A stretch of DNA of 64,000 nucleotides from Pseudomonas parakoreensis (lineage in GTDB: Bacteria; Pseudomonadota; Gammaproteobacteria; Pseudomonadales; Pseudomonadaceae). Shown piece by piece: positions 37,557-48,802 of this stretch. The position numbers and the translations under genes were made by a program. The first letter of the stretch is position 1, and each line of letters begins with the position of its first letter. The notes under the pieces were generated by a model. That model had not been told where the DNA came from. It was given only the letters and a program-made list of their open reading frames with translations, and made no database searches. Where the stretch lies: positions 124,001 to 188,000 of the forward strand of contig NZ_BQHY01000007.1 of assembly GCF_021602155.1 (NCBI RefSeq), written 5' to 3'.

Positions 37557-37691
37557 TTTACTGCGCAAATCCGTGGTTCTATCCGTTGATTTGTCGTAAG
37601 TCGGCGCACGGCACTCAGCCTGCCCCGACGAGCTTCGTACATCCCATATGGATATGACGAAGTTTCACCAGAAAAAGGAATCAGGCTTCTC

Positions 37692-40346
37692 ATGGGCGAA
37701 CTGGCCAAAGAAATCCTCCCGGTCAATATCGAAGACGAGCTGAAACAGTCCTACCTCGACTACGCGATGAGCGTAATCGTCGGCCGTGCACTGCCGGATG
37801 CGCGCGATGGCCTCAAGCCCGTGCACCGTCGCGTACTGTTCGCGATGAGCGAGCTGGGCAACGACTTCAACAAGCCGTACAAGAAATCTGCCCGTGTTGT
37901 CGGTGACGTGATCGGTAAGTATCACCCGCATGGTGATACTGCGGTGTACGACACCATCGTCCGCATGGCTCAGCCTTTCTCCCTGCGTTACCTGCTGGTT
38001 GACGGTCAGGGCAACTTCGGTTCGGTGGACGGCGACAACGCTGCGGCCATGCGATACACCGAAGTGCGCATGACCAAGCTGGCGCACGAACTGCTGGCCG
38101 ACCTGCACAAAGAAACCGTGGACTGGGTGCCGAACTACGACGGTACCGAGCTGATCCCGGCGGTCATGCCGACCCGCGTGCCGAACCTGCTGGTCAACGG
38201 TTCCAGCGGTATTGCCGTGGGCATGGCGACCAACATTCCGCCGCACAACCTCGGTGAAGTCATCGACGGTTGCCTGGCCCTCATCGACAATCCCGAGCTG
38301 ACCGTCGATGAGCTGATGCAATACATCCCCGGTCCGGACTTCCCGACGGCCGCGATCATCAACGGTCGTGCCGGCATTATCGAAGCCTATCGCACCGGTC
38401 GTGGCCGCATTTACATGCGTGCGCGTTCGATCATCGAAGACATCGACAAGGTCGGTGGCCGACAGCAGATCGTCATCACTGAACTGCCGTATCAGCTGAA
38501 CAAGGCGCGTCTGATCGAGAAGATCGCCGAACTGGTCAAAGAGAAGAAGCTCGAGGGCATCACCGAGCTGCGCGACGAGTCCGACAAGGACGGTATGCGC
38601 GTCGTGATCGAGCTGCGTCGCGGCGAAGTGCCTGAGGTGATCCTCAACAATCTCTACGCCCAGACCCAGCTGCAATCGGTATTCGGCATCAACATCGTCG
38701 CGCTGATCGACGGCCGTCCACGCATCCTCAACCTCAAGGATCTGCTGGAAGCCTTCGTCCGTCACCGTCGCGAAGTGGTCACCCGTCGTACCGTATTCGA
38801 GCTGCGCAAGGCCCGCGAGCGTGGTCACATCCTCGAAGGTCAGGCCGTTGCCCTGTCGAACATTGACCCGGTGATCGCCCTGATCAAGGCGTCGCCGACT
38901 CCGTCGGAAGCCAAGGAAGCGCTGGTCAGCACCCCTTGGGAATCCTCGGCAGTGGTGGCGATGGTGGAGCGTGCCGGCGCCGATTCGTGCCGTCCGGAAA
39001 ACCTCGATCCGCAATACGGTCTGCGCGACGGCAAGTACTTCCTGTCGCCAGAACAGGCGCAAGCCATTCTGGAACTGCGTCTGCACCGTCTGACCGGTCT
39101 GGAGCACGAGAAGCTGCTGGCCGAGTATCAAGAGATCCTCAACCAGATCGGCGAGCTGATCCGCATCCTCAACAGCGCCGTGCGCCTGATGGAAGTGATC
39201 CGCGAAGAGCTGGAAGTGATCCGTGCCGAATACGGCGACGTGCGCCGCACCGAGATTCTCGATGCGCGTCTCGACCTGACCCTGGGCGACATGATCCCGG
39301 AAGAAGAGCGCGTCGTGACCATTTCTCACGGTGGCTACGCCAAGACCCAGCCACTGGCTGCGTACCAGGCTCAGCGTCGTGGCGGCAAAGGCAAATCGGC
39401 GACCGGCGTCAAGGATGAGGACTACATCGCTCACCTGCTGGTGGCCAACAGTCACACCACGCTGCTGCTGTTCTCCAGCAAAGGCAAGGTGTACTGGCTG
39501 AAGACTTACGAAATTCCCGAAGCATCCCGCGCCGCCCGTGGTCGTCCGCTAGTCAACCTGCTGCCGCTGGATGACGGTGAATACATCACCACCATGCTGC
39601 CGGTCGAGGAATACACCGAAGGTCACTACATCTTCATGGCGACCGCCAACGGCACCGTGAAGAAGACTCCGCTGGAATCCTTCAGCCGTCAGCGCAGCGT
39701 CGGTCTGATCGCGCTGGAGCTGGACGAAGGCGACGTGTTGATCTCCGCGGCCATCACCGATGGCGAGCGCGAAGTGATGCTGTTCTCCGACGGCGGCAAA
39801 GTGACGCGTTTCAAAGAGTCCGACGTACGCGCCATGGGCCGTACCGCCCGTGGTGTACGCGGCATGCGTCTGCCGGAAGGGCAGAAGCTGATTTCGATGC
39901 TGATCCCGGAAGAAGGCAGCCAGATCCTCACCGCTTCCGAGCGTGGTTATGGCAAGCGCACCGCGATTACCGAGTTCCCAGAGTACAAGCGTGGCGGTCA
40001 AGGCGTGATCGCCATGGTCAGCAACGAGCGTAACGGCCGTCTGGTCGGTGCGGTTCAGGTGCTCGACGGCGAAGAAATCATGTTGATTTCCGATCAGGGC
40101 ACGCTGGTACGTACCCGTGTCGACGAAGTGTCGAGCCTGGGTCGTAACACCCAAGGCGTGACTCTGATCAAGCTGGCCAAGGATGAAACCCTGGTCGGTC
40201 TGGAGCGGGTTCAGGAGCCATCGGAGGTCGAAGGCGACGAGCTTGAAGGTGAAGAGGGTGCCGGGTTCGAGGGAGATGTCGTGATCGACGACGTTGCCGA
40301 GGACCAGCAACTCGACGCCGCAGCTGACGAAGAGCCGCAGGAGTAA
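37692..40346 (+). CDS. gyrA: DNA gyrase subunit A
   Basis: An 884-residue GyrA. The N-terminal breakage-reunion domain has catalytic Tyr122 in [10 protein letters not shown]. The quinolone-determining positions read Thr83 and Asp87 ([10 protein letters not shown]), which is the wild-type state known in P. aeruginosa. The C-terminal beta-pinwheel carries the GyrA box QRRGGKG, and an acidic tail ([15 protein letters not shown]) follows as in other pseudomonads. With GyrB it introduces negative supercoils. An AAAAAGGAATC ribosome site precedes the ATG. It is followed by a hairpin terminator and a REPIN before serC. Confidence 0.98.
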   Translation: MGELAKEILPVNIEDELKQSYLDYAMSVIVGRALPDARDGLKPVHRRVLFAMSELGNDFNKPYKKSARVVGDVIGKYHPHGDTAVYDTIVRMAQPFSLRYLLVDGQGNFGSVDGDNAAAMRYTEVRMTKLAHELLADLHKETVDWVPNYDGTELIPAVMPTRVPNLLVNGSSGIAVGMATNIPPHNLGEVIDGCLALIDNPELTVDELMQYIPGPDFPTAAIINGRAGIIEAYRTGRGRIYMRARSIIEDIDKVGGRQQIVITELPYQLNKARLIEKIAELVKEKKLEGITELRDESDKDGMRVVIELRRGEVPEVILNNLYAQTQLQSVFGINIVALIDGRPRILNLKDLLEAFVRHRREVVTRRTVFELRKARERGHILEGQAVALSNIDPVIALIKASPTPSEAKEALVSTPWESSAVVAMVERAGADSCRPENLDPQYGLRDGKYFLSPEQAQAILELRLHRLTGLEHEKLLAEYQEILNQIGELIRILNSAVRLMEVIREELEVIRAEYGDVRRTEILDARLDLTLGDMIPEEERVVTISHGGYAKTQPLAAYQAQRRGGKGKSATGVKDEDYIAHLLVANSHTTLLLFSSKGKVYWLKTYEIPEASRAARGRPLVNLLPLDDGEYITTMLPVEEYTEGHYIFMATANGTVKKTPLESFSRQRSVGLIALELDEGDVLISAAITDGEREVMLFSDGGKVTRFKESDVRAMGRTARGVRGMRLPEGQKLISMLIPEEGSQILTASERGYGKRTAITEFPEYKRGGQGVIAMVSNERNGRLVGAVQVLDGEEIMLISDQGTLVRTRVDEVSSLGRNTQGVTLIKLAKDETLVGLERVQEPSEVEGDELEGEEGAGFEGDVVIDDVAEDQQLDAAADEEPQE

Positions 40347-40350
40347 GCGG

Positions 40351-40392
40351 ACAAGCGAGGGGGCGGATGAAAATTCGCCCCCTTGTTATTTG
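40351..40392 (+). terminator. Hairpin terminator after gyrA
   Basis: GGGGGCG (40359-40365) pairs with CGCCCCC (40376-40382), and flanking ACAAG/CTTGT can extend the stem across a 3-base bulge. The following TTGTTATTTG is only moderately T-rich. Confidence 0.7.
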
Positions 40393-40426
40393 TCCGGTAT
40401 GAATTTTCGACATCATGGAGATCTCC

Positions 40427-40517
40427 TGTGGGGGGCGAGCCTGCTCGCGAATGCAGGCGCTGCGGTACCTCTGACGCACCGCGGTGATGCATTCGCGAGC
40501 AGGCTCGCTCCCACAGG
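40427..40517. repeat. REPIN-like inverted repeat, GTGGGAGCGAGCCTGCTCGCGAA type
   Basis: Two inverted arms like those at 31005-31093, between gyrA and serC. Confidence 0.92.
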
Positions 40518-40578
40518 ACTGTGTTGATCGGTAGTGTGATTTTTTGCGTGATACCACCAAATCAGAGCGAGATTGGAT

Positions 40579-41664
40579 GTGAGCAAGCGAGCCTATAACT
40601 TCTGTGCCGGTCCTGCGGCGCTTCCTGAAGCTGTCCTGCAACGTGCCCAGGGTGAACTCCTTGATTGGCATGGCAAGGGTTTGTCGGTCATGGAAATGAG
40701 CCATCGCAGTGATGAGTTTGTGTCCATTGCCACTCAGGCCGAGCAGGATCTGCGTGACCTGCTGAATATCCCGTCGAACTATAAAGTGCTGTTTCTGCAG
40801 GGTGGCGCCAGTCAGCAGTTCGCGCAGATCCCGCTGAACCTGTTGCCGGAAAACGGCAGCGCCGACTATATCGACACCGGTATCTGGTCGCAGAAAGCTA
40901 TCGACGAAGCTTCGCGCTACGGCCACGTCAACGTTGCTGCCACCGCCAAGCCTTACGACTATTTCGCCATCCCGGGTCAGAACGAGTGGAAGCTGTCGAA
41001 AGACGCCGCTTACGTTCACTACGCGCCGAACGAAACCATCGGCGGTCTGGAATTCCAGTGGATCCCGGAAACCGGTGACGTGCCGCTGGTGGCTGACATG
41101 TCTTCGGACATCCTCTCGCGTCCGGTCGACATCTCGCGTTTCGGCATGATCTACGCCGGCGCCCAGAAGAACATCGGCCCGAGCGGTATTGTCGTCAACA
41201 TCATCCGCGAAGACCTGCTGGGCAAGGCACGTTCGCTGTGCCCGACCATGCTCGACTACAAGGTCGCGGCCGACAACGGTTCGATGTACAACACTCCGCC
41301 GACCCTGGCCTGGTACCTCTCCGGTCTGGTGTTCCAGTGGCTGAAAGAGCAGGGCGGTGTTGAAGCGATCGCCAAACTGAATGACGTCAAGCAGCGCACG
41401 CTGTACGACTTCATCGACGCCAGTGGCCTCTACAGCAACCCGATCAACAAGTCGGACCGCTCGTGGATGAACGTGCCGTTCCGTCTGGCTGACGATCGCC
41501 TGGACAAACCGTTCCTGGCCGGTGCCGATGCGCGCGGTCTGCTCAACCTCAAGGGCCACCGCTCCGTGGGCGGCATGCGCGCCTCCATCTACAACGCCGT
41601 CGACATCAACGCCGTCAACGCGCTGGTGGCGTACATGGCTGAATTCGAGAAGGAGCACGGCTGA
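40579..41664 (+). CDS. serC: 3-phosphoserine/phosphohydroxythreonine transaminase
   Basis: A 361-residue PLP aminotransferase starting MSKRAYNFCAGPAALPE. The PLP lysine lies in YAGAQKNIGPSG. SerC makes 3-phosphoserine for serine synthesis and 4-phosphohydroxythreonine for the pyridoxal phosphate route. The GTG at 40579 was chosen because it gives the family N-terminus; a TTG two codons earlier is less likely. It opens a run of seven tightly packed genes (serC to rpsA), and its stop shares one base with the pheA start. Confidence 0.95.
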   Translation: MSKRAYNFCAGPAALPEAVLQRAQGELLDWHGKGLSVMEMSHRSDEFVSIATQAEQDLRDLLNIPSNYKVLFLQGGASQQFAQIPLNLLPENGSADYIDTGIWSQKAIDEASRYGHVNVAATAKPYDYFAIPGQNEWKLSKDAAYVHYAPNETIGGLEFQWIPETGDVPLVADMSSDILSRPVDISRFGMIYAGAQKNIGPSGIVVNIIREDLLGKARSLCPTMLDYKVAADNGSMYNTPPTLAWYLSGLVFQWLKEQGGVEAIAKLNDVKQRTLYDFIDASGLYSNPINKSDRSWMNVPFRLADDRLDKPFLAGADARGLLNLKGHRSVGGMRASIYNAVDINAVNALVAYMAEFEKEHG

Positions 41665-42758
41665 TGTCCGAGCAAGAACTCAAGGCCCTGCGCCTGCGTA
41701 TTGACGCTCTGGACGAAAAGGTCCTGGAACTGATCAGTGAGCGTGCGCGCTGCGCCCAGGAAGTTGCGCGAGTCAAGATGGCTTCGCTGGCCGAAGGCGA
41801 AGTGCCGGTGTTCTATCGTCCCGAGCGTGAAGCCCAGGTGCTCAAGCGCGTGATGGAGCGCAATCAGGGGCCGCTGGGCAACGAAGAGATGGCGCGCTTG
41901 TTCCGCGAAATCATGTCCTCGTGCCTGGCGCTCGAGCAGCCATTGAAAGTGGCTTACCTCGGCCCTGAAGGCACCTTCACTCAAGCAGCGGCGATGAAGC
42001 ACTTCGGCCACGCGGTGATCAGCAAGCCGATGGCGGCGATCGACGAAGTGTTCCGTGAAGTCGCGGCGGGTGCGGTGAATTTTGGCGTGGTGCCGGTGGA
42101 GAATTCCACCGAAGGCGCGGTCAACCACACCCTCGACAGCTTCCTCGAGCACGACATGGTGATCTGCGGCGAAGTCGAACTGCGCATTCACCATCACTTG
42201 CTGGTCGGTGAAAACACCAAGACCGACAGCATCAGCCGCATCTACTCCCACGCCCAGTCGCTGGCCCAGTGCCGCAAGTGGCTGGACGCGCACTATCCGA
42301 ATGTCGAGCGCGTGGCGGTGGCGAGCAATGCCGAAGCGGCGAAGCGGGTCAAGGGTGAATGGAACTCGGCGGCGATTGCCGGCGACATGGCTGCTGGCTT
42401 GTATGGTCTGACCCGTCTGGCGGAAAAGATCGAAGATCGTCCGGACAACTCGACGCGCTTCCTGATGATCGGTAACCAGGAAGTGCCGCCGACCGGCGAC
42501 GACAAGACCTCGATCATCGTCTCGATGAGCAACAAGCCTGGCGCGCTGCATGAGCTGCTGGTGCCGTTCCATGACAACGGGATCGACCTGACCCGGATCG
42601 AAACCCGTCCGTCGCGCAGTGGCAAATGGACCTACGTGTTCTTCATCGACTTCGTCGGCCACCACCGTGATCCGTTGATCAAGGGTGTGCTGGAAAAGAT
42701 CAGTCAGGAAGCAGTAGCACTCAAAGTGCTGGGTTCCTACCCGAAAGCAGTTCTTTAA
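41664..42758 (+). CDS. pheA: Bifunctional chorismate mutase / prephenate dehydratase
   Basis: A 364-residue P-protein: an AroQ-type chorismate mutase (about 5-85), prephenate dehydratase (about 93-270; YLGPEGTFTQAA and NSTEGAVNHTLD), and a C-terminal ACT domain (about 280-355). The ACT domain has the phenylalanine-binding NKPGALHELL and RIETRPSR motifs, so feedback inhibition by phenylalanine is expected. Start and serC stop overlap (TGATG). It produces phenylpyruvate, a substrate for the aminotransferase encoded next. Confidence 0.96.
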   Translation: MSEQELKALRLRIDALDEKVLELISERARCAQEVARVKMASLAEGEVPVFYRPEREAQVLKRVMERNQGPLGNEEMARLFREIMSSCLALEQPLKVAYLGPEGTFTQAAAMKHFGHAVISKPMAAIDEVFREVAAGAVNFGVVPVENSTEGAVNHTLDSFLEHDMVICGEVELRIHHHLLVGENTKTDSISRIYSHAQSLAQCRKWLDAHYPNVERVAVASNAEAAKRVKGEWNSAAIAGDMAAGLYGLTRLAEKIEDRPDNSTRFLMIGNQEVPPTGDDKTSIIVSMSNKPGALHELLVPFHDNGIDLTRIETRPSRSGKWTYVFFIDFVGHHRDPLIKGVLEKISQEAVALKVLGSYPKAVL

Positions 42759-42771
42759 GGGGCGGTAGCAA

Positions 42772-43884
42772 ATGAGTGGCAACTTCCTCGCTCTGGCACA
42801 GCCGGGCGTGCAACAACTTTCGCCGTACGTTCCGGGCAAGCCTGTGGACGAACTGGCGCGCGAGCTGGATCTGGATCCGGCGAAAATCGTCAAACTGGCA
42901 AGCAATGAAAACCCGCTGGGCGCCAGCCCGAAAGCGCTGGCGGCAATCCGCGATGAGCTGGCCGAGCTGACCCGTTATCCGGACGGCAACGGCTTCGCGC
43001 TGAAATCGCTGTTGGCCGAGCAGTGCCGCGTCGAGCTGAACCAGGTAACCCTTGGCAACGGCTCCAACGACATTCTCGAGCTGGTGGCGCGCGCCTATCT
43101 GGCGCCGGGTCTGAACGCCGTGTTCAGTGAGCATGCGTTTGCCGTTTACCCGATCGCCACCCAGGCGGTCGGCGCGCAGGCCAAAGTGGTGCCGGCCAAG
43201 GACTGGGGGCACGACTTGCCTGCGATGCTCGCGGCCATCGATGCCAACACTCGCGTAGTGTTCATTGCCAACCCGAACAATCCGACCGGCACCTGGTTCG
43301 GCGCCGAAGCGCTGGACGAGTTCCTGCAAGATGTACCGGAACATGTGTTGGTGGTGCTGGACGAGGCGTACATCGAGTACGCCGAAGGCAGCGACCTGCC
43401 GGACGGTCTGGATTTCCTCGCGGCGTACCCGAATCTGCTGGTATCGCGCACGTTCTCCAAGGCCTATGGCCTGGCAGCGCTGCGCGTTGGTTATGGCCTG
43501 TCCACTGCGGTAGTAGCGGACGTGCTCAACCGTGTGCGTCAACCATTCAACGTCAACAGCCTGGCTCTGGCCGCGGCCTGTGCGGCGTTGAAGGATGACG
43601 AGTATCTGGCGCAAAGCCGTCAGCTCAACGAATCCGGCATGCAGCAACTGCAGGCGGGTTTCCGTGAGCTGGGTCTGAGCTGGATCGAGTCCAAGGGCAA
43701 CTTCATCTGCGTCGATCTTGGTCAGGTCGCTGCGCCGATTTTCCAGGGGCTGCTGCGTGAAGGCGTGATCGTGCGTCCGGTGGCCAATTACGGCATGCCG
43801 AACCACCTGCGGGTGACCATCGGTCTGCCGGCGGAAAACAGCCGCTTCCTTGAAGCGCTGCGCAAGGTTCTGGCTCGTGGGTGA
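42772..43884 (+). CDS. hisC: Histidinol-phosphate / aromatic aminotransferase HisC
   Basis: A 370-residue class I/II PLP aminotransferase. SNENPLGASPKA, NPNNPTGTW, VVLDEAYIEY and the PLP lysine in SRTFSKAYGLAALRVGYG are present. In this pheA-hisC-tyrA.aroA context (hisC2 in P. aeruginosa) it probably transaminates both histidinol phosphate and aromatic keto acids. A site within GGGGCGG precedes the ATG. The next gene begins near its stop. Confidence 0.93.
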   Translation: MSGNFLALAQPGVQQLSPYVPGKPVDELARELDLDPAKIVKLASNENPLGASPKALAAIRDELAELTRYPDGNGFALKSLLAEQCRVELNQVTLGNGSNDILELVARAYLAPGLNAVFSEHAFAVYPIATQAVGAQAKVVPAKDWGHDLPAMLAAIDANTRVVFIANPNNPTGTWFGAEALDEFLQDVPEHVLVVLDEAYIEYAEGSDLPDGLDFLAAYPNLLVSRTFSKAYGLAALRVGYGLSTAVVADVLNRVRQPFNVNSLALAAACAALKDDEYLAQSRQLNESGMQQLQAGFRELGLSWIESKGNFICVDLGQVAAPIFQGLLREGVIVRPVANYGMPNHLRVTIGLPAENSRFLEALRKVLARG

Positions 43885-43912
43885 TGTCACTGCTCTGCAA
43901 TCTGCTGCGCCT

Positions 43913-46120
43913 ATGATCGGTCGCCTTGTGGTGGTCGGTCTGGGGTTGATCGGTGGTTCGTTTGCCAAAGGCTTGCGTGAAAGCGGCATCTGCCGTGAAG
44001 TGGTCGGGGTCGATCTCGACCCGCAATCGCGCAAGCTGGCGGTCGAGTTGGGTGTGGTGGACCGTTGCGAAGACGACCTGATTGCTGCGTGTCAGGGTGC
44101 TGACGTGATTCAGCTGGCAGTGCCGATTCTGGCCATGGAGAAGGTGCTCGCGCGTCTGGCGAGTGTCGATCTGGGTCAGGCGATTCTGACCGATGTCGGC
44201 AGCGCCAAGGGCAATGTGGTGCGCGCGGCGACCGAGGCGTTCGGCGGCATGCCAGCGCGTTTCGTGCCGGGCCATCCGATTGCCGGTTCCGAGCAGAGCG
44301 GGGTGGAAGCTTCCAACGCCGAGCTGTTCCGTCGGCACAAGGTGATTCTGACCCCGCTCGAGCAAACCGACCCGGCCGCGCTGGCGGTGGTTGATCGCTT
44401 GTGGCGCGAGCTGGGTGCCGATGTCGAGCATATGCAGGTCGAGCGCCACGACGAAGTGTTGGCTGCGACCAGTCATCTGCCGCACTTGCTGGCCTTCGGT
44501 CTGGTCGACTCGTTGGCCAAACGCAATGAAAACCTTGAGATCTTCCGTTACGCTGCGGGCGGTTTCCGCGATTTCACAAGAATCGCCGGAAGCGACCCGG
44601 TGATGTGGCACGACATCTTCCTCGCCAACCGCGAGGCTGTCCTGCGCACACTCGATACATTTCGCAGCGACCTCGACGCCTTGCGCGACGCGGTCGATGC
44701 AGGGGATGGGCACCAATTGTTGGGCGTCTTCACGCGCGCCCGGGTTGCCCGCGAGCATTTCAGTAAAATCCTGGCCCGCAGGGCCTATGTGGACGCTATG
44801 AATTCCAACGATCTGATTTTTCTGGCTCAACCTGGTGGCCGCTTGTCCGGTCGGATTCGCGTACCAGGTGACAAATCGATTTCCCACCGCTCGATTATGC
44901 TCGGCTCGCTGGCCGAAGGCGTGACCGAGGTTGAAGGTTTCCTCGAGGGTGAAGATGCCCTGGCGACCTTGCAGGCATTTCGCGACATGGGCGTGGTCAT
45001 CGAAGGCCCGCACCACGGTCGCGTGACCATTCACGGCGTTGGCCTGCATGGCTTGAAGCCGGCACCTGGCCCGATCTATCTGGGCAACTCCGGTACCTCG
45101 ATGCGTCTGTTGTCCGGCCTGCTGGCGGCGCAGAACTTCGACAGCACCCTGACGGGCGATGCGTCGCTGTCCAAGCGTCCGATGAATCGCGTGGCCAATC
45201 CGCTGCGGGAAATGGGCGCTGTGATTGAAACCGCTGCCGAAGGTCGTCCGCCGATGACCATTCGGGGCGGGCACAAACTGAAAGGCCTGACCTACACCAT
45301 GCCGATGGCCAGTGCTCAGGTGAAGTCCTGCCTGCTGCTGGCGGGTCTGTACGCGGAAGGCAAGACCACCGTCACTGAACCGGCTCCAACCCGTGATCAC
45401 ACCGAGCGCATGCTGCGTGGCTTCGGCTACCCGGTGACTGTTGACGGCGCGACCGCGTCGGTCGAGTCCGGCGGCAAGCTGACCGCAACCCACATTGAAG
45501 TGCCGGGCGATATCTCGTCGTCGGCGTTCTTCCTGGTGGCGGCCTCGATTGCCGAAGGTTCCGAGCTGGTGCTGGAGCACGTCGGCATCAATCCGACCCG
45601 TACCGGCGTTATCGACATCCTGCGTCTGATGGGCGCCGATATCACTCTGGAAAACCAGCGTGAAGTCGGTGGCGAACCGGTAGCCGACCTGCGCGTGCGG
45701 GCGGCTAAACTCAAAGGTATCGAGATTCCGGAAGCGCTGGTGCCACTGGCCATCGACGAGTTCCCGGTGCTGTTTGTGGCGGCGGCCTGTGCCGAAGGTC
45801 GTACCGTGCTGACGGGTGCTGAAGAGTTGCGCGTCAAGGAATCGGACCGCATCCAGGTAATGGCGGACGGCTTGCTGGCGCTGGGCGTCAAGTGCCAGCC
45901 GACCCCGGACGGCATCATCATCGATGGCGGCCAGATCGGTGGCGGCGAAGTGCATGGTCACGGCGATCACCGTATCGCCATGGCCTTCAGCGTGGCCTCG
46001 CTGCGCGCCACTGCGCCGATCCGCATCCATGATTGCGCCAATGTCGCGACGTCGTTCCCGAACTTCCTCGCGCTGTGCGCGCAGGTCGGCATTCGTGTGG
46101 CACAAGAGGCTCAGTCGTGA
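43913..46120 (+). CDS. Fused prephenate dehydrogenase / EPSP synthase (TyrA-AroA)
   Basis: A 735-residue natural fusion. The N-terminal part (about 1-290) is a TyrA dehydrogenase with the Rossmann motif [15 protein letters not shown]. The C-terminal part (from about 295, [18 protein letters not shown]) is a complete EPSP synthase with [19 protein letters not shown] and [21 protein letters not shown]. It joins a shikimate-pathway step and a tyrosine-specific step in one polypeptide, as in other pseudomonads. The ATG at 43913 gives the usual family start; a GTG at 43877 that overlaps the hisC stop region and has AAGG upstream is a real alternative (747 residues). The stop overlaps the cmk start by four bases. 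Confidence 0.93.
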   Translation: MIGRLVVVGLGLIGGSFAKGLRESGICREVVGVDLDPQSRKLAVELGVVDRCEDDLIAACQGADVIQLAVPILAMEKVLARLASVDLGQAILTDVGSAKGNVVRAATEAFGGMPARFVPGHPIAGSEQSGVEASNAELFRRHKVILTPLEQTDPAALAVVDRLWRELGADVEHMQVERHDEVLAATSHLPHLLAFGLVDSLAKRNENLEIFRYAAGGFRDFTRIAGSDPVMWHDIFLANREAVLRTLDTFRSDLDALRDAVDAGDGHQLLGVFTRARVAREHFSKILARRAYVDAMNSNDLIFLAQPGGRLSGRIRVPGDKSISHRSIMLGSLAEGVTEVEGFLEGEDALATLQAFRDMGVVIEGPHHGRVTIHGVGLHGLKPAPGPIYLGNSGTSMRLLSGLLAAQNFDSTLTGDASLSKRPMNRVANPLREMGAVIETAAEGRPPMTIRGGHKLKGLTYTMPMASAQVKSCLLLAGLYAEGKTTVTEPAPTRDHTERMLRGFGYPVTVDGATASVESGGKLTATHIEVPGDISSSAFFLVAASIAEGSELVLEHVGINPTRTGVIDILRLMGADITLENQREVGGEPVADLRVRAAKLKGIEIPEALVPLAIDEFPVLFVAAACAEGRTVLTGAEELRVKESDRIQVMADGLLALGVKCQPTPDGIIIDGGQIGGGEVHGHGDHRIAMAFSVASLRATAPIRIHDCANVATSFPNFLALCAQVGIRVAQEAQS

Positions 46121-46806
46121 AAAACATTGCACCGGTCATCACCATCGATGGGCCAAGCGGTTCGGGCAAAGGCACGGTCGCCGGGATTCTGGCCAAGCGC
46201 CTTGGCTGGAACCTGCTGGATTCCGGTGCGCTGTATCGCCTGCTGGCGTTCGCTGCGCACAACCATGGTGTCGACCTGACCAATGAAGAGTTGCTGAAAA
46301 AGCTGGCTGCTCATCTGGATGTGCAGTTCATCGCGGCGACCGAAGGCCAGTTGCAGCGCATCATTCTGGAAGGTGATGAAGTCAGCGATGTCATCCGTAC
46401 AGAAAGCGTCGGCGCAGGCGCGTCCCAGGTAGCTGCGCTGCCGGCAGTGCGCGAGGCGCTGCTGCAGCGCCAGCGCGCTTTCCAGGAAGCGCCGGGGCTG
46501 GTGGCTGATGGGCGCGACATGGGCACAGTGGTTTTTCCTGACGCACCGTTGAAAATCTTCCTGACCGCCAGCGCCGAGGAACGGGCGCGCCGCCGATATT
46601 TGCAGTTGAAGGGCAAAGGCGAGGATGTTAGTCTGTCGAGTCTGCTAGATGAGATCCGTGCACGCGACGAGCGTGATACCCAGCGTGCAGTGGCCCCGCT
46701 CAAGCCGGCGGCCGACGCGATTCAGCTGGATTCCACGGAGTTGTCCATCGATCAGGTGCTTGAACGCATCATGAGCGAGATCGCCATTCGCGATATCGCC
46801 GGGTGA
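46117..46806 (+). CDS. cmk: (d)CMP kinase
   Basis: A 229-residue cytidylate kinase. Walker [10 protein letters not shown] lies at 12-20, [11 protein letters not shown] is the nucleotide-monophosphate region, and the family-specific [23 protein letters not shown] is complete. It starts with GTG at 46117 within the aroA stop (GTGA overlap), indicating coupled translation; an upstream in-frame ATG would extend well into aroA. The rpsA leader follows. Confidence 0.95.
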   Translation: MKNIAPVITIDGPSGSGKGTVAGILAKRLGWNLLDSGALYRLLAFAAHNHGVDLTNEELLKKLAAHLDVQFIAATEGQLQRIILEGDEVSDVIRTESVGAGASQVAALPAVREALLQRQRAFQEAPGLVADGRDMGTVVFPDAPLKIFLTASAEERARRRYLQLKGKGEDVSLSSLLDEIRARDERDTQRAVAPLKPAADAIQLDSTELSIDQVLERIMSEIAIRDIAG

Positions 46807-46808
46807 CC

Positions 46809-46886
46809 AAGAAGGCCGCAGGGGACCAGTCATAGTCCTGCAGCGCTTCTTTTAAATGAAACTAACCCACACCGTCTGGGGTGTGG
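46809..46886 (+). promoter_or_regulatory. Structured leader between cmk and rpsA (possible S1 autoregulation element or attenuator)
   Basis: Two hairpins precede the rpsA ribosome site. The first is long: arms 46810-46822 and 46837-46850 pair with one mismatch, one bulge and a T-rich 3' flank. The second has CCACACC (46867-46873) and GGTGTGG (46880-46886). S1 is known to repress its own mRNA through leader structures in gammaproteobacteria. The first hairpin could also act as a partial terminator. Confidence 0.55.
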
Positions 46887-46925
46887 AGATGGGCGTATTC
46901 TTCGCCCTCATCTACAGGAATTAAA

Positions 46926-48608
46926 ATGAGCGAAAGCTTTGCGGAACTCTTTGAAGAAAGCCTAAAGACCCTGAACCTTCAGGCAGGCTCCATCATCACC
47001 GGTGTTATCGTTGATATCGATTACCAGGCTCGCTGGGTAACCGTTCACGCTGGCCTGAAGTCTGAAGCACTCATCCCGCTGGAACAGTTCTACAACGACG
47101 CTGGCGATCTGGCTATCAATGTCGGTGACGAAGTTCACGTTGCTCTGGATTCGGTTGAAGACGGTTTCGGTGAAACCAAGCTGTCCCGTGAAAAAGCCAA
47201 GCGCGCTGAATGCTGGATCGTTCTGGAAGCAGCCTTCGCAGCTGAGGAAGTGGTCAAGGGCGTTATCAACGGTAAGGTTAAAGGCGGCTTCACTGTCGAC
47301 GTTAACGGCATCCGTGCGTTCCTGCCAGGTTCCCTGGTTGACGTCCGTCCAGTGCGCGACACCACGCACCTGGAAGGCAAAGAGCTGGAATTCAAGGTCA
47401 TCAAGCTGGACCAGAAGCGCAACAACGTTGTCGTTTCCCGTCGCAGCGTCCTCGAAGCCGAGAACTCCGCCGAGCGTGAAGCTCTGCTGGAATCCCTGCA
47501 GGAAGGCCAGCAAGTCAAAGGTATCGTCAAAAACCTCACCGATTACGGCGCATTCGTCGATCTGGGTGGCGTGGACGGCCTGCTGCACATTACCGACATG
47601 GCCTGGAAGCGCATCAAGCATCCTTCCGAGATCGTCAACGTTGGTGATGAAATCGACGTCAAGGTTCTGAAATACGATCGCGAACGCAACCGTGTTTCCC
47701 TGGGCCTGAAGCAACTGGGCGAAGATCCATGGGTTGCTATCAAAGCCCGTTATCCAGAAGGCACTCGCGTTACCGCTCGTGTAACCAACCTGACCGACTA
47801 CGGCTGCTTCGCTGAGCTGGAAGAGGGCGTTGAAGGTCTGGTGCACGTTTCGGAAATGGACTGGACCAACAAGAACATCCACCCTTCGAAAGTCGTACAA
47901 GTCGGCGACGAAGTGGAAGTCATGGTTCTGGACATCGACGAAGAGCGTCGTCGTATCTCCCTGGGCATCAAGCAGTGCAAGTCGAACCCATGGGAAGACT
48001 TCTCTGGCCAGTTCAATAAGGGCGACAAGATCTCCGGCACCATCAAGTCGATCACCGATTTCGGTATCTTCATTGGTCTGGACGGCGGCATCGACGGTCT
48101 GGTTCACCTGTCCGACATCTCCTGGAACGAAGTGGGCGAAGAAGCCGTACGTCGTTTCAAGAAGGGCGACGAGCTGGACACAGTCATCCTGTCGGTTGAT
48201 CCAGAGCGCGAGCGCATCTCCCTGGGCATCAAGCAACTGGAAAGCGATCCGTTCTCCGAGTACGTCTCGGTTAACGACAAAGGCGCTATCGTTAAAGGCA
48301 CCGTGAAGGAAGTTGACGCCAAAGGCGCCATCATCGTTCTGGCTGACGACATCGAAGCGACCCTGAAAGCCTCCGAAATCAGCCGTGACCGCGTTGAAGA
48401 CGCGCGCAACGTTCTGAAAGAAGGCCAGGAAGTTGAAGCCAAGATCATCAGCGTTGACCGCAAGAGCCGCGTAATCCAGCTCTCGATCAAGTCGAAAGAT
48501 GACGCTGAAGAGAAAGAAGCTATCCAGAGCCTGAACTCCGTTCAGGAAGCTCCAGCCGATACCACCATGGCTGCTCTGTTGAAGCAAGCAATGGCCAAAC
48601 AGAACTAA
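46926..48608 (+). CDS. rpsA: 30S ribosomal protein S1
   Basis: A 560-residue S1 beginning [22 protein letters not shown]. Six S1/OB-fold repeats are recognisable, with repeated motifs such as [55 protein letters not shown] and [21 protein letters not shown]1 binds mRNA on the 30S subunit and aids initiation. Codon use is strongly biased, as expected for a highly expressed gene. The ATG at 46926 follows AGGAATTAAA; an upstream in-frame start at 46881 would fall in the leader hairpins. Confidence 0.98.
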   Translation: MSESFAELFEESLKTLNLQAGSIITGVIVDIDYQARWVTVHAGLKSEALIPLEQFYNDAGDLAINVGDEVHVALDSVEDGFGETKLSREKAKRAECWIVLEAAFAAEEVVKGVINGKVKGGFTVDVNGIRAFLPGSLVDVRPVRDTTHLEGKELEFKVIKLDQKRNNVVVSRRSVLEAENSAEREALLESLQEGQQVKGIVKNLTDYGAFVDLGGVDGLLHITDMAWKRIKHPSEIVNVGDEIDVKVLKYDRERNRVSLGLKQLGEDPWVAIKARYPEGTRVTARVTNLTDYGCFAELEEGVEGLVHVSEMDWTNKNIHPSKVVQVGDEVEVMVLDIDEERRRISLGIKQCKSNPWEDFSGQFNKGDKISGTIKSITDFGIFIGLDGGIDGLVHLSDISWNEVGEEAVRRFKKGDELDTVILSVDPERERISLGIKQLESDPFSEYVSVNDKGAIVKGTVKEVDAKGAIIVLADDIEATLKASEISRDRVEDARNVLKEGQEVEAKIISVDRKSRVIQLSIKSKDDAEEKEAIQSLNSVQEAPADTTMAALLKQAMAKQN

Positions 48609-48624
48609 GTTCTGCTTGATCATG

Positions 48625-48653
48625 AAAAAGGGCGACTTCGGTCGCCCTTTTTT
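48625..48653 (+). terminator. Rho-independent terminator after rpsA
   Basis: AAAAAGGGCGAC, loop TTCG, GTCGCCCTTTTTT: a perfect stem with a stable tetraloop and a T run. Confidence 0.95.
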
Positions 48654-48802
48654 GTGCCTGCGATTTGGTGGCGGGAGGCTACGGTGAAACCAATCACTTC
48701 AGCGGGTTGTCTGTTTCTTTAATCGGATCAATCGCCTATTCGCGACTAAGCTGTGGGTAGTAGTCGTGCAGTAGTCGGGCGTTGCCTGGCATAAGGAAGT
48801 GG

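Noticed and set aside
37770-37970. Quinolone-resistance substitution in gyrA (Thr at position 83 instead of the E. coli Ser)
   Set aside because: Thr83 is the normal wild-type residue in P. aeruginosa, and Asp87 is unchanged.
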